64,000 nt of DNA from Woeseiaceae bacterium (lineage in GTDB: Bacteria; Pseudomonadota; Gammaproteobacteria; Steroidobacterales; Woeseiaceae). This document shows positions 1-9,292 of this stretch, piece after piece. The notes under the pieces are model-generated. The model searched no databases and had not been told where the DNA came from. It saw only the letters and a list, made by a program, of their open reading frames with translations. The stretch is from assembly GCA_021773055.1 (NCBI GenBank), contig JAJFKV010000002.1:29172-93171 (forward strand), given 5' to 3'. A program made the position numbers and the translations under genes. Numbering within the stretch: the first letter of the stretch is position 1; every line of letters begins with the position of its first letter.

Positions 1-265
1 AGTCCTGTTCATAATGTTCTTGCAGCAGCACATCGAAGACTTCTGCCGAAACGCATGACATTGTCAGCGGTACATCAGCAAATCGCCGTGCTTCAGCGAT
101 ACTCAGAGGAGCGGCGCCGCTGCGATAGACAAGCTCAGCCCTATCGCCAGTTACATTGCGGATCAATACGCCGTGGCGCTTGGCGAAAGAAAAGGGCAGG
201 GCACGACGCGTCGCTTCGACGGCGTCGTCTGAATTCTCAGTAAGGATTTCGCTACTCGCTTCCAT
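1..265 (-). CDS. gspE: GspE, type II secretion ATPase, N-terminal part (cut by window edge)
   Basis: The first 88 codons of an open frame run off the left edge. The N-terminal residues include LPFSFAKRHGVLI, characteristic of the GspE N-terminal domain that binds the inner-membrane protein GspL; the ATPase core lies outside the window. GspE powers pseudopilus assembly from the cytoplasmic face. ATG at 265 overlaps the end of gspD by 14 bp, so translation is probably coupled. Identity rests on the N-terminal motif and the C-D-E gene order. Confidence 0.85.
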   Translation of the reverse strand, partial: MEASSEILTENSDDAVEATRRALPFSFAKRHGVLIRNVTGDRAELVYRSGAAPLSIAEARRFADVPLTMSCVSAEVFDVLLQEHYEQD

Positions 266-2222
266 CGCTCTGACTTTCAAGTGGCTGAGCTTGAGCTTCA
301 GGCAACGGCGGTATCATGGGCCTCGCGACCCCCGGCATGAGTTGAATCGAATCTGACTCACGATCTTTCTGAACGTCACGAATCATTTTGTACTTCGCAT
401 TCGTCTGGAAACTAGTTTCAGCCGCATCGCGCATAATTTCGGCGCGAATAAATATCATAAGATTGGTTTTCTTTTTCTCGGTCTTGCGTGAGCGGAATAA
501 ATTGCCGAGCAGCGGGATTTTTCCCAGTACCGGAACGAACTGATCGCTCTCCAGTAAGGTGTCCTCGATCAAGCCACCCAACACCAGAATCTCGCCATCG
601 TCAACGATAACTGTGGTATCGACAGTGCGTTGATTGGTAATAAGGTCAACTGCACCAGCCGACGACTGTGCGATGTTTGATATTTCCTGAGAAATCGTCA
701 ACATCATCGAATCGCCGTCATTTATTTGCGGCGTAATAGACAACTTGACCCCGATTTGTTCCCGGTTGATTGTCTGGAACGGGTTTACAGCGCCGGCGGT
801 GCCGCCAGTGTTCGAGAAAGACCCGGTGACAAACGGAACTTCCTGCCCGACGTTCAGCGTGGCTTCCTCATTGTCCGTGGTGACGATCGATGGCGTTGAG
901 ATAATATTGGTATTGGCATCGCCCTCGATGGCGGTCAGGATTGCGGCAAAACTGACACCGGAGTCGGAGAGACGTCCAACGCCAACCGTTATGCCGCTGC
1001 CGATCAGGTCACCGCTGATTGCTCCGCCGCTGGCAGCGGTTCCTAACTGGACAACACCCGGTGTAGAGGGGAAATTGGTGACCGCAATGGGTGCATTGGT
1101 GCCGCTACCTTCTACAGCCCAGGTCACACCAAACTGGTTGTTCTCATCGGCGATGACCTCAACGATAATCGCCTCAACAAGCACCTGTGCGCGCCGAATA
1201 TCGAGGCGGTCTACGATCTGCATCAGTGAGCGCATTAATTTGGGCGGCGCGTTGGCGACAATTGCGTTGGTTTGCGTGTCCGCCCAAACGCTGACACTGC
1301 TGGGAGAAGCTGCACCGGCGGCTTGCCCGGTGGCTGATGTCGCGATTGCCTGATTGCTGAAATGTGTCTGTAATTTTGTCGCGAGTTCTTCGGCGTCGGC
1401 GTAACGCAAGTAACGTACTTGTGTATCACCACCGTCTTCGAGTGGCGTATCGAGGTGCGCGATTAGAGTGCGAAGTCGAAGGCGGGCAGTTTTGTCGCCA
1501 CCGATAAGGACACTGTTGGTTCTTGCATCTGCAACGAGACTGGTCGTTACGGGGCCGCTATCAGCTCGTTGTGTCTGAGTCAGCGCGGTCATGATGCGGA
1601 CGATTTCTGTGGCCGACGCATTTTGCAGTGATACCACCTCAATATCATCGTCACTCGCCATGTCTATACGGCGGATGATACTGACCATGCGCGCGAGATT
1701 TGCAGCACGATCAGAGATGATAAGCATGTTTGAGCCGGCGTGAGCAACCATGTGACCGTACTGTGGAATAAGCGGCCGCAATATCGGCACTAACTGTGTT
1801 GCGCCGACATTTTTAACTTGAATAACCTGTGTGGCCATGTCGTCTGGACCGGCAGCATTTGCAGTGCCGAACTGGCTTGGAAATTGTCGTGCGGTCGCAT
1901 CCGGTAATATCTTGACCAGGTCGCCGCTTTCGACAGCGATGTAGCCATGCACCTGCAAAATCGAAAGGAATGCCTCGTAAAAGGCGTCCTTTGACATCGG
2001 CGCTGACGACAACAGGTTTACCTTGCCGGTGACCCGCGGATCGAGAATGAAGTTCTTACCGGTTGCCTCGCTAACCGCTTCGACAACGATTCGAATATCA
2101 GCGTCTTTCCAGTTCAGCGAAATGCCGGAGTCTTGTGCATAACTCACCGACGCGAATTGTACGGTGAGTAGGGCTAATACCAGAAGTGCGGAGTTAGACT
2201 TTATTTTTTGGTTTCTTATCAT
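252..2222 (-). CDS. gspD: GspD, type II secretion outer-membrane secretin
   Basis: 656 residues, normal for a secretin. A Sec signal peptide ends near residue 29 (SVSYAQ). Next come the N0 domain (about 31-100), the repeated N1-N3 ring domains (about 125-340) and the secretin beta-barrel domain (about 345-600), with the usual VPFVTGSFSNTGG stretch and the GLIEDT segment. It forms the multimeric outer-membrane channel through which folded proteins leave the periplasm. ATG overlaps gspC by 4 bp (ATGA). The C-terminal tail (about 620-656) is rich in Pro, Gln and Glu and may hold the pilotin-binding region; that part is inference. Confidence 0.96.
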   Translation of the reverse strand: MIRNQKIKSNSALLVLALLTVQFASVSYAQDSGISLNWKDADIRIVVEAVSEATGKNFILDPRVTGKVNLLSSAPMSKDAFYEAFLSILQVHGYIAVESGDLVKILPDATARQFPSQFGTANAAGPDDMATQVIQVKNVGATQLVPILRPLIPQYGHMVAHAGSNMLIISDRAANLARMVSIIRRIDMASDDDIEVVSLQNASATEIVRIMTALTQTQRADSGPVTTSLVADARTNSVLIGGDKTARLRLRTLIAHLDTPLEDGGDTQVRYLRYADAEELATKLQTHFSNQAIATSATGQAAGAASPSSVSVWADTQTNAIVANAPPKLMRSLMQIVDRLDIRRAQVLVEAIIVEVIADENNQFGVTWAVEGSGTNAPIAVTNFPSTPGVVQLGTAASGGAISGDLIGSGITVGVGRLSDSGVSFAAILTAIEGDANTNIISTPSIVTTDNEEATLNVGQEVPFVTGSFSNTGGTAGAVNPFQTINREQIGVKLSITPQINDGDSMMLTISQEISNIAQSSAGAVDLITNQRTVDTTVIVDDGEILVLGGLIEDTLLESDQFVPVLGKIPLLGNLFRSRKTEKKKTNLMIFIRAEIMRDAAETSFQTNAKYKMIRDVQKDRESDSIQLMPGVARPMIPPLPEAQAQPLESQSDGSE

Positions 2223-3151
2223 TTGGTTTGCTCGCCGCCGCTCAGGTCGAGTTGGCTCGTCTTCAGGGTCAGGGTTTCGGAATTGCCGTTACGCTCAACG
2301 GTGACCGTAACCTGTTCCGCAGTGCCAAGAGATTGAAAAATTTGCATCGCCTGACTTGCGTCAGAAAGTGCTTGTCCGTCGATGTCCTTGATGATGTCAC
2401 CCGGGCGTAGGCCCAGGGCCGCAAACTGTCGCCTGTCGCGCCCGGGATACACGCGAAAGCCAACTTGCTCACCCTTCACTCGATACGGCGTTGGGCGAAT
2501 CACATCGGTCAATTTCGTCAGGTTCTGTGTGACAACAGACTGTATGGTTTTGCTGTTGCCCACGTTTTGTCGTGCAGATGTCGTCGCACGTCGCACACCG
2601 TTGGCGGGTGCGTCTTTGAATTCCCGCGGCAGTTTCAAATTGGTGAGCGTACCGTTTTCATTCAAAATAACACGGTCCGCGTATACGGCATGCAAAGTGG
2701 TCTTGTTGCCAACCGAGTCACCTATCGTGTAGACCGTTTGGTCATTACCGCCGTCCGATATGATTGCGACCGAATAATTAGGAATCTCGGATGCGACGGT
2801 GCCATTCAAAGTCAGATTTACGAGCCGCGTGTCAGCCAGATCGTATTCTGGTGCAACAACGGGCGTTGGCCCGGATTGTTCCGCATCGGCAATGCCAAAC
2901 AGATGCGCATCAGCAATCGCGTTGATGTCGGCGGTGGTACCGGGAATTGCGGCAGACTGTGCCAATGCATCGGGCATTGGCACAGCAACGCCCATCGCGC
3001 TGCCAGGGGCCAGCATCCAGATCATTTTGGCGACCTGCCAGCCAATAATTATGACAAGCGCAAGGCTTACCAACGGCGGCAACAACCGGTTGACGGCGGC
3101 ACCGTCAATTCCTGCAATATTCGCCAAATTGGCTCTTGAAATTATATTCAA
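2219..3151 (-). CDS. gspC: GspC, type II secretion inner-membrane connector with PDZ domain
   Basis: 310 residues. One membrane helix lies at about 26-46 (LVSLALVIIIGWQVAKMIW). A periplasmic homology region follows (about 60-165), and a C-terminal PDZ domain (about 225-300) contains GLRPGDIIKDIDGQAL. GspC links the inner-membrane platform to the GspD N0 domain, and the PDZ domain contributes to substrate recognition. It is the first visible gene of a C-D-E operon and diverges from clpS across about 120 bp. Confidence 0.93.
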   Translation of the reverse strand: MNIISRANLANIAGIDGAAVNRLLPPLVSLALVIIIGWQVAKMIWMLAPGSAMGVAVPMPDALAQSAAIPGTTADINAIADAHLFGIADAEQSGPTPVVAPEYDLADTRLVNLTLNGTVASEIPNYSVAIISDGGNDQTVYTIGDSVGNKTTLHAVYADRVILNENGTLTNLKLPREFKDAPANGVRRATTSARQNVGNSKTIQSVVTQNLTKLTDVIRPTPYRVKGEQVGFRVYPGRDRRQFAALGLRPGDIIKDIDGQALSDASQAMQIFQSLGTAEQVTVTVERNGNSETLTLKTSQLDLSGGEQTK

Positions 3152-3272
3152 TGAAGCTATCTCAGGTACCTGATCTACCTATTAACGCAGCGACCCGATG
3201 ATACGGGTTGAACTGCGGCACGAACAAGCAGATTATTGACTTTTAAGCGAAATATCGCCCGCATACCTATAT

Positions 3273-3602
3273 ATGACTGAACGACCAACCGACATAGAGC
3301 GCCGCGCTGGCTTCGAACTGGCCGTCGAAGAAGCGCAGCCGAAGGTGAAACCGCCGCCACTTTATCGTGTGGTCCTGATAAACGATGACTTCACGCCTAT
3401 GGAGTTTGTCGTGGACATCCTCGAGACCATTTTTTCGATGCAACGCACTCGAGCGACTCAGGTCATGCTGGAGGTGCACACCAAGGGCAAGGGAATTTGC
3501 GGCGTTTTTAACCACGAAATTGCCGAGACCAAGGTCGCTCAGGTAATGGGCATCGCCGATCAGCATCAGCATCCGTTGCTGTGCACTATGGAAGAATCCT
3601 GA
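3273..3602 (+). CDS. clpS: ClpS, N-degron adaptor of ClpAP
   Basis: 109 residues, typical length. The folded core contains RVVLINDDFTPMEFVV, whose Asn-Asp pair contacts the N-degron amino group, and VHTKGKGICGVF, whose His sits in the binding pocket. The flexible N-terminal tail (about 1-25) is the part that engages ClpA. ClpS delivers proteins bearing N-terminal Leu, Phe, Tyr or Trp to ClpAP. clpA starts 20 bp downstream and aat lies nearby, so the N-degron route is encoded within 4 kb. The Shine-Dalgarno is weak. Confidence 0.97.
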   Translation: MTERPTDIERRAGFELAVEEAQPKVKPPPLYRVVLINDDFTPMEFVVDILETIFSMQRTRATQVMLEVHTKGKGICGVFNHEIAETKVAQVMGIADQHQHPLLCTMEES

Positions 3603-3622
3603 ATGGATAGTGGGGCACGAAT

Positions 3623-5896
3623 ATGCTGAGTAGTGAGCTCGAATTTTGTTTGAACGAGGCTTTTCAACGAGCCAGTGACCATCGCCATGAATTCATGACG
3701 GTGGAGCACTTATTGCTGGCATTGCTGGATATTCCAGCGGTGCACGAAATTCTGAAGGCTAGCGATGCAAATATTCCGGAGTTGCGCCGGCAGTTAACAG
3801 AATGCATAGATGAGCAAACACCACGCTTGCCCGTAGAGAGTGAAACGGAAGTTCAGCCGACACTGGGGTTTCAGCGTGTGCTGCAGCGCGCCGTTTTTCA
3901 TGTGCAATCCAGTGGCAAGAAGGAAGTTACTGGCAGCAATGTGCTGGTCGCGATTTTTTCCGAAAAGCAGTCGCAGGCTGTCTATTTCCTCAGTTTGCAG
4001 GACATTTCCCGGCTCGATGTAGTCAATTTCATCTCTCACGGTATGCCACAAGTGCCCGGTGAGGACGTCGACGGTGATGGCGAGCCGCGACCGGAATCCG
4101 AAGCAGAGGAGGATTCCTCGGCATTGTCCAAATACGCGACCAATCTCAATGACCTCGCAATGCAGGGCAAGATAGACCCTCTGATCGGCCGCGAACTCGA
4201 AATCGAACGCACGGTGCAGATTCTGTGTCGTCGCCGCAAGAATAATCCGCTCTATGTTGGAGAGGCGGGCGTTGGCAAGACGGCTCTGGCGGAAGGGCTG
4301 GCACGGATGATCGTGGAAGAGAACGTGCCCGACGTACTGTCCGACAGCACGATCTATGCGCTCGACATGGGCACTCTCATCGCAGGAACGAAATATCGCG
4401 GAGACTTCGAAAAGCGTTTGAAAGGCGTCATTGCGGAAGTGAGCAGCGACCCCGGCGCGATTCTGTTCATTGATGAAATTCATACAGTGATCGGGGCCGG
4501 CGCTGCGTCGGGTGGTGTCATGGATGCCAGTAATCTGATCAAACCGGTGCTGGCAAACGGTGAGATTCGCTGCATCGGCTCAACGACCTATACTGAATAT
4601 CGCGGCATTTTCGAAAAAGATCACGCTCTGGCGCGACGCTTTCAGAAAATCGATGTCCCGGAACCCAGCGCTGAGGAAACAGTTGCGATTCTTAAGGGGC
4701 TAAAGTCGCGGTTCGAAGAGCATCACGGCATCAAATACGATAATCAGGCGCTAGAGGCAGCAGTGGAACTGGCTGTCCGACACATCAACGATCGGCATTT
4801 GCCAGACAAGGCCATCGACGTCATGGACGAAGCCGGTGCTAATCTGCGTTTGCAGCCGGTCGCCGAACGCGGCGAACGCGTAACGGTGCAGATGATCGAA
4901 GTGATTGTCGCGAAGATGGCTCGCATACCGGAAAAGAGTGTTTCTTCCTCTGATCGCGCCGCGCTGCGCACGATGGAGCGCGATCTCAAACTGACGATAT
5001 TCGGGCAGGATCAGGCGATTCAGGCGCTGAGTGGCGCGATCAAAATGTCGCGATCCGGATTACGTGACGAAGAGAAACCGATCGGCGCCTTTCTGTTTTC
5101 GGGGCCGACGGGTGTGGGCAAGACGGAAGTCACTCGCCAGTTATCTATGCTCATGGGCGTCGAACTCATTCGTTTTGATATGTCGGAATACATGGAACGT
5201 CACACGGTCTCGCGGCTCATCGGTGCGCCGCCGGGATATGTCGGATTTGACCAGGGTGGGTTGTTAACGGAGGCTGTTAACAAGAACCCACATGCTGTTG
5301 TATTACTTGATGAAATTGAGAAGGCGCACCCCGAAGTATTCAACTTGTTGTTGCAAGTGATGGATCACGGTACTTTGACCGACAACAATGGTCGCAAAGC
5401 GGACTTTCGCAATGTAATCCTGGTGATGACGACCAATGCGGGGGCCGAGGAAATGAGCCGGGCATCGATTGGATTCACTGAGCAGGACCACAGCTCTGAC
5501 GGCATGTCGGTTATCAAGAAAAAGTTCTCACCTGAATTTCGCAATCGTCTCGATGCCATCATCCAGTTCGCGTCACTTGAGATCGACTCGATCAAGTGTG
5601 TTGTCGACAAGCTCGTTGTCGAGTTGGAAGCCAAACTTGGCAATAACAATGTGACCCTGGAACTCGATGACGATGCTCGTGACTGGATCGCGGAACGAGG
5701 CTACGACCCGCAGATGGGTGCGCGGCCGATGGCCCGGATCATTCAGGAACAGATCAAGCGGCCTCTGGCCGAAGAACTCCTGTTTGGCAGTCTCGCGGAA
5801 GGTGGGCACGTGCGAATTGGTGTCGGCGATGACGACACGCTGGAGTTAAATGCTGAACCCGTGCTCAAGGAACTTGAGCATTTGCCGGAGGACTAG
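3623..5896 (+). CDS. clpA: ClpA, AAA+ unfoldase of the ClpAP protease
   Basis: 757 residues, standard for ClpA. The N-domain (about 1-145) binds ClpS. The D1 module has Walker A GEAGVGKTAL (about 211) and Walker B ILFIDEIHT (about 280). D2 has Walker A GPTGVGKTEV (about 493) and Walker B VVLLDEIEKAH. A loop with IGF near residue 615 matches the ClpP-docking IGL/F loop. A short acidic linker (about 150-165) separates the N-domain from D1. Co-transcription with clpS is likely. The stop codon lies in a palindrome shared with the convergent infA gene. Confidence 0.97.
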   Translation: MLSSELEFCLNEAFQRASDHRHEFMTVEHLLLALLDIPAVHEILKASDANIPELRRQLTECIDEQTPRLPVESETEVQPTLGFQRVLQRAVFHVQSSGKKEVTGSNVLVAIFSEKQSQAVYFLSLQDISRLDVVNFISHGMPQVPGEDVDGDGEPRPESEAEEDSSALSKYATNLNDLAMQGKIDPLIGRELEIERTVQILCRRRKNNPLYVGEAGVGKTALAEGLARMIVEENVPDVLSDSTIYALDMGTLIAGTKYRGDFEKRLKGVIAEVSSDPGAILFIDEIHTVIGAGAASGGVMDASNLIKPVLANGEIRCIGSTTYTEYRGIFEKDHALARRFQKIDVPEPSAEETVAILKGLKSRFEEHHGIKYDNQALEAAVELAVRHINDRHLPDKAIDVMDEAGANLRLQPVAERGERVTVQMIEVIVAKMARIPEKSVSSSDRAALRTMERDLKLTIFGQDQAIQALSGAIKMSRSGLRDEEKPIGAFLFSGPTGVGKTEVTRQLSMLMGVELIRFDMSEYMERHTVSRLIGAPPGYVGFDQGGLLTEAVNKNPHAVVLLDEIEKAHPEVFNLLLQVMDHGTLTDNNGRKADFRNVILVMTTNAGAEEMSRASIGFTEQDHSSDGMSVIKKKFSPEFRNRLDAIIQFASLEIDSIKCVVDKLVVELEAKLGNNNVTLELDDDARDWIAERGYDPQMGARPMARIIQEQIKRPLAEELLFGSLAEGGHVRIGVGDDDTLELNAEPVLKELEHLPED

Positions 5897-5913
5897 TACT
5901 CGAGGCGTACTAG
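5893..5913. terminator. Symmetric hairpin spanning the clpA and infA stop codons
   Basis: CTAGTAC (5893-5899) and GTACTAG (5907-5913) are perfect complements around a 7-nt loop. Each arm contains a TAG that ends one of the two convergent genes. There is no T-tract on either side, so intrinsic termination is doubtful; it may be a 3'-end stabiliser or a bidirectional pause. Confidence 0.4.
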
Positions 5914-6128
5914 CGGCCGCGGTAGACGATGCGGCCTTTGCTGAGATCGTAGGGTGTTAGCTCAACGGTGACTTTGTCACCTGTCAAAATACGAATGTAA
6001 TTTTTGCGCATTTTTCCGGAAATATGCGCTGTCACAACGTGACCGTTTTCGAGTTCAACTCGAAAAGTCGTGTTGGGTAGCGTCTCTGTTACGACGCCTT
6101 CCATTTGAATGGCTTCTTCTTTCGCCAA
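5910..6128 (-). CDS. infA: Translation initiation factor IF-1
   Basis: From the TTG at 6128 the product is 72 residues beginning (M)[12 protein letters not shown], collinear with IF-1 of other gammaproteobacteria. The internal segment [19 protein letters not shown] is the conserved OB-fold core. IF-1 binds the ribosomal A site during initiation. No ATG is available in frame. A second TTG at 6137 would add three residues, but an AGAGAG purine stretch sits only about 2 nt before it, against about 11 nt before the chosen start. infA is convergent with clpA and lies downstream of aat. Confidence 0.95.
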   Translation of the reverse strand: MAKEEAIQMEGVVTETLPNTTFRVELENGHVVTAHISGKMRKNYIRILTGDKVTVELTPYDLSKGRIVYRGR

Positions 6129-6205
6129 GGGATTCAATTCTCTCTAGTGCTAAAAGGCTGGCGAATTGTGCAGAAACGGCGCTGGTATTGCAATGCGGTA
6201 TGTCA

Positions 6206-6940
6206 TCAATCACACAACATTTCCGAGCACGCAAGCGGTGACCCCGGCCACGTCCGGACCTTCTCGAACGGGTCACAGGCGGTCGCGAGGCTGTCGAGGA
6301 ACTCGCTTCGAGGGATTATTTGAGCTCCCAGGCTCAGCAAATGGCTGGATACGAGCTGACAGTCGAGCAATTGTAAATCGCCGGCCGTGAGTAGATTGGC
6401 GAGGTAAAGTAAGGCGAGTTTCGATGCATTGGGAACCGTGCTAAACATCGATTCGCCAAAGAAAGTCTTGCCAATAGCCACGCCGTACAGTCCTCCGGCC
6501 AGCTTGCCGGACTGCCATAACTCGATCGAATGAGCCCAGCCCTCTGCGTGCAGGTTTTCATAGGCCGTCATCATATCGCTAGTGATCCACGTGCCCTGTT
6601 CCGATCTGCGCGGTGCTGCGCACGCGCGGATAACCTCAGAAAACGCCGTATTTACCCTAATTTTGGCGCTAGATCGTCGCAGCTGCTGTCGCAGGCGCCT
6701 TGCAACACGATAATCGCCGGGCATGAAAACGCAGCGCGGGTCAGGTGACCACCACAGGAGTGGCTGGCCGTCGTCGTACCAGGGAAAAATTCCGCGTTGG
6801 TACGCGCACAGCAAGCGTTCCGCAGAGAGATCACCACCGGCGGCCAATAAACCATCCGGTTCCTGCAACGCGGTGCTCACTGACGGAAAACTGTCCGGTG
6901 GGTCATCCGCACTGAGCCAAACGACACGATTTTTGCTCAT
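6206..6940 (-). CDS. aat: Leucyl/phenylalanyl-tRNA--protein transferase
   Basis: 244 residues, the usual size. Family motifs are present: PDGLLAAGGDLS, YQRGIFPWYDDGQPLLWWSP and GGLYGVAIGKTFFGESMFS. The enzyme transfers Leu or Phe from aminoacyl-tRNA to proteins with N-terminal Arg or Lys, creating the degrons read by ClpS. It overlaps the preceding FemAB-like gene by 4 bp (ATGA), suggesting one transcript on the minus strand that probably continues into infA. Confidence 0.96.
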   Translation of the reverse strand: MSKNRVVWLSADDPPDSFPSVSTALQEPDGLLAAGGDLSAERLLCAYQRGIFPWYDDGQPLLWWSPDPRCVFMPGDYRVARRLRQQLRRSSAKIRVNTAFSEVIRACAAPRRSEQGTWITSDMMTAYENLHAEGWAHSIELWQSGKLAGGLYGVAIGKTFFGESMFSTVPNASKLALLYLANLLTAGDLQLLDCQLVSSHLLSLGAQIIPRSEFLDSLATACDPFEKVRTWPGSPLACSEMLCD

Positions 6941-8079
6941 GATTTGTCTGCGGGTGTCTTGTAAGGCGTGCGCGAATCGATTGCTTCGATATAGCGGTCG
7001 ACGTGCTTGCTTTCGTCGTCGAGGTAATCACCAACGGCATCGGAGAACTGTGGGTGCGCAAGCCAGTGCGCGGACCAGGTTGAAACCGGTGAAAAGCCGC
7101 GACTGATCTTATGTTCCCCCTGCGTGCCGGGCTCGAAAACCCGTTTCCCGAAGTCGATGCAATAATCGATGCCCTGGTAGTAACAGGTTTCAAAGTGCAG
7201 GGCGTCGTAGTGGCCGTCACTGCCCCAGTAGCGGCCGTACAAACAGTCGTCGCTCTCGAAAAACACCGCCGCGGCGATAGGACGCGATTCGATTTCGGCG
7301 AGAATGACAAGAATTCCCTCGGGTATTTGCTCTGAGAAACCGCGAAAAAAATCTTCAGTGTAATAGGGCATTGAGCCGCGAAGCGTGAATGTGCGACTGA
7401 TCAGGCGATAAACTTCTGACCAGGTCTGTGCATCGATATTGGCCCCTTTTACGCGACGAAACTCGATACCACTTTCTTTGACACGACGCCGGTCGCGGCG
7501 AGCTTTCTTACGCTTCACGGACGTAAAGGTAGCGAGAAAATCATCAAAATTGCGGTAGTTATTGTTGTGCCAGTGAAACTGGCAGTCTTTGCGAATTAAC
7601 AGTTCCGCCTTTTGCAGGTGCGGCAGGTCGGCAGCCGACGGAAACAGAACATGGAGTGATGAACAGTCCGTATCGGCGGCAAGCGCTATGCCAGCCTGCA
7701 GCAGACCGGCGGCAGCATCAATGTCATCGGGTTCGCGCAATAAAAGGCGGCTGCTTGGTGCTGGTGTAAACGGTACTGCCGAAACCAGTTTCGGGTAATA
7801 ATCAAGACCGGCTTCGGCGTAGGCATTTGCCCATGCCCAGTCGAAAACGAATTCGCCCCAGGAATGACTTTTTTCATACAGCGGCATTGCAGCGCGCAGG
7901 TGCCCGCCATCAGAAATCGTCAGGTGACGCGGTGACCAGCCGCTGTCCGGCGTAACACAGCCGGTTTCTTCCGCTAGCTGCAGAAATTCATGTCGCAGAA
8001 ATGGATAGGCATTGCCCGCAAGACTATTCCAGTCGTCACGAGAAATTTGCGACATGCTGTTGTGGACGGTGACCTTCAT
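6937..8079 (-). CDS. FemAB/GNAT-like protein of the DUF482 (COG3146) family
   Basis: 380 residues resembling the FemAB-like family often found beside aat. Visible hallmarks are the N-terminal YPFLRHEFLQLAEETG, a basic stretch KRKKARRDRRRVKESG (about 190-205) and a C-terminal acyltransferase-like half with GEHKISRGFSP. No signal peptide or membrane helix is seen, so it should be cytoplasmic. The substrate is unknown; relatives are described as peptidoglycan-related or acyl-transfer proteins, but nothing here proves it. Translation is coupled to aat. Confidence 0.8.
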   Translation of the reverse strand: MKVTVHNSMSQISRDDWNSLAGNAYPFLRHEFLQLAEETGCVTPDSGWSPRHLTISDGGHLRAAMPLYEKSHSWGEFVFDWAWANAYAEAGLDYYPKLVSAVPFTPAPSSRLLLREPDDIDAAAGLLQAGIALAADTDCSSLHVLFPSAADLPHLQKAELLIRKDCQFHWHNNNYRNFDDFLATFTSVKRKKARRDRRRVKESGIEFRRVKGANIDAQTWSEVYRLISRTFTLRGSMPYYTEDFFRGFSEQIPEGILVILAEIESRPIAAAVFFESDDCLYGRYWGSDGHYDALHFETCYYQGIDYCIDFGKRVFEPGTQGEHKISRGFSPVSTWSAHWLAHPQFSDAVGDYLDDESKHVDRYIEAIDSRTPYKTPADKS

Positions 8080-8154
8080 AAGGACAGGTTACCTCAAAGG
8101 CCGTCACGTTAGACGCAACAGTATCTCATGAGCTGCCGAAAAATTCGCTGACGA

Positions 8155-9180
<1,026 letters not shown>

Positions 9181-9292
9181 TTATTCAGCTTTCAAGGGAT
9201 AACTTTCAAGCGCTAAGATGCGGGCAAGCTTTATGTGGAACCAAAGTCTCTCAGATTGTCTCTGGGGCTAGTGTAGGGAATGTAGAAACTTT

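Noticed and set aside
745..1353. A 202-codon plus-strand frame opposite gspD
   Set aside because: It is antisense to a strongly conserved secretin and has no ribosome site or recognisable domain.
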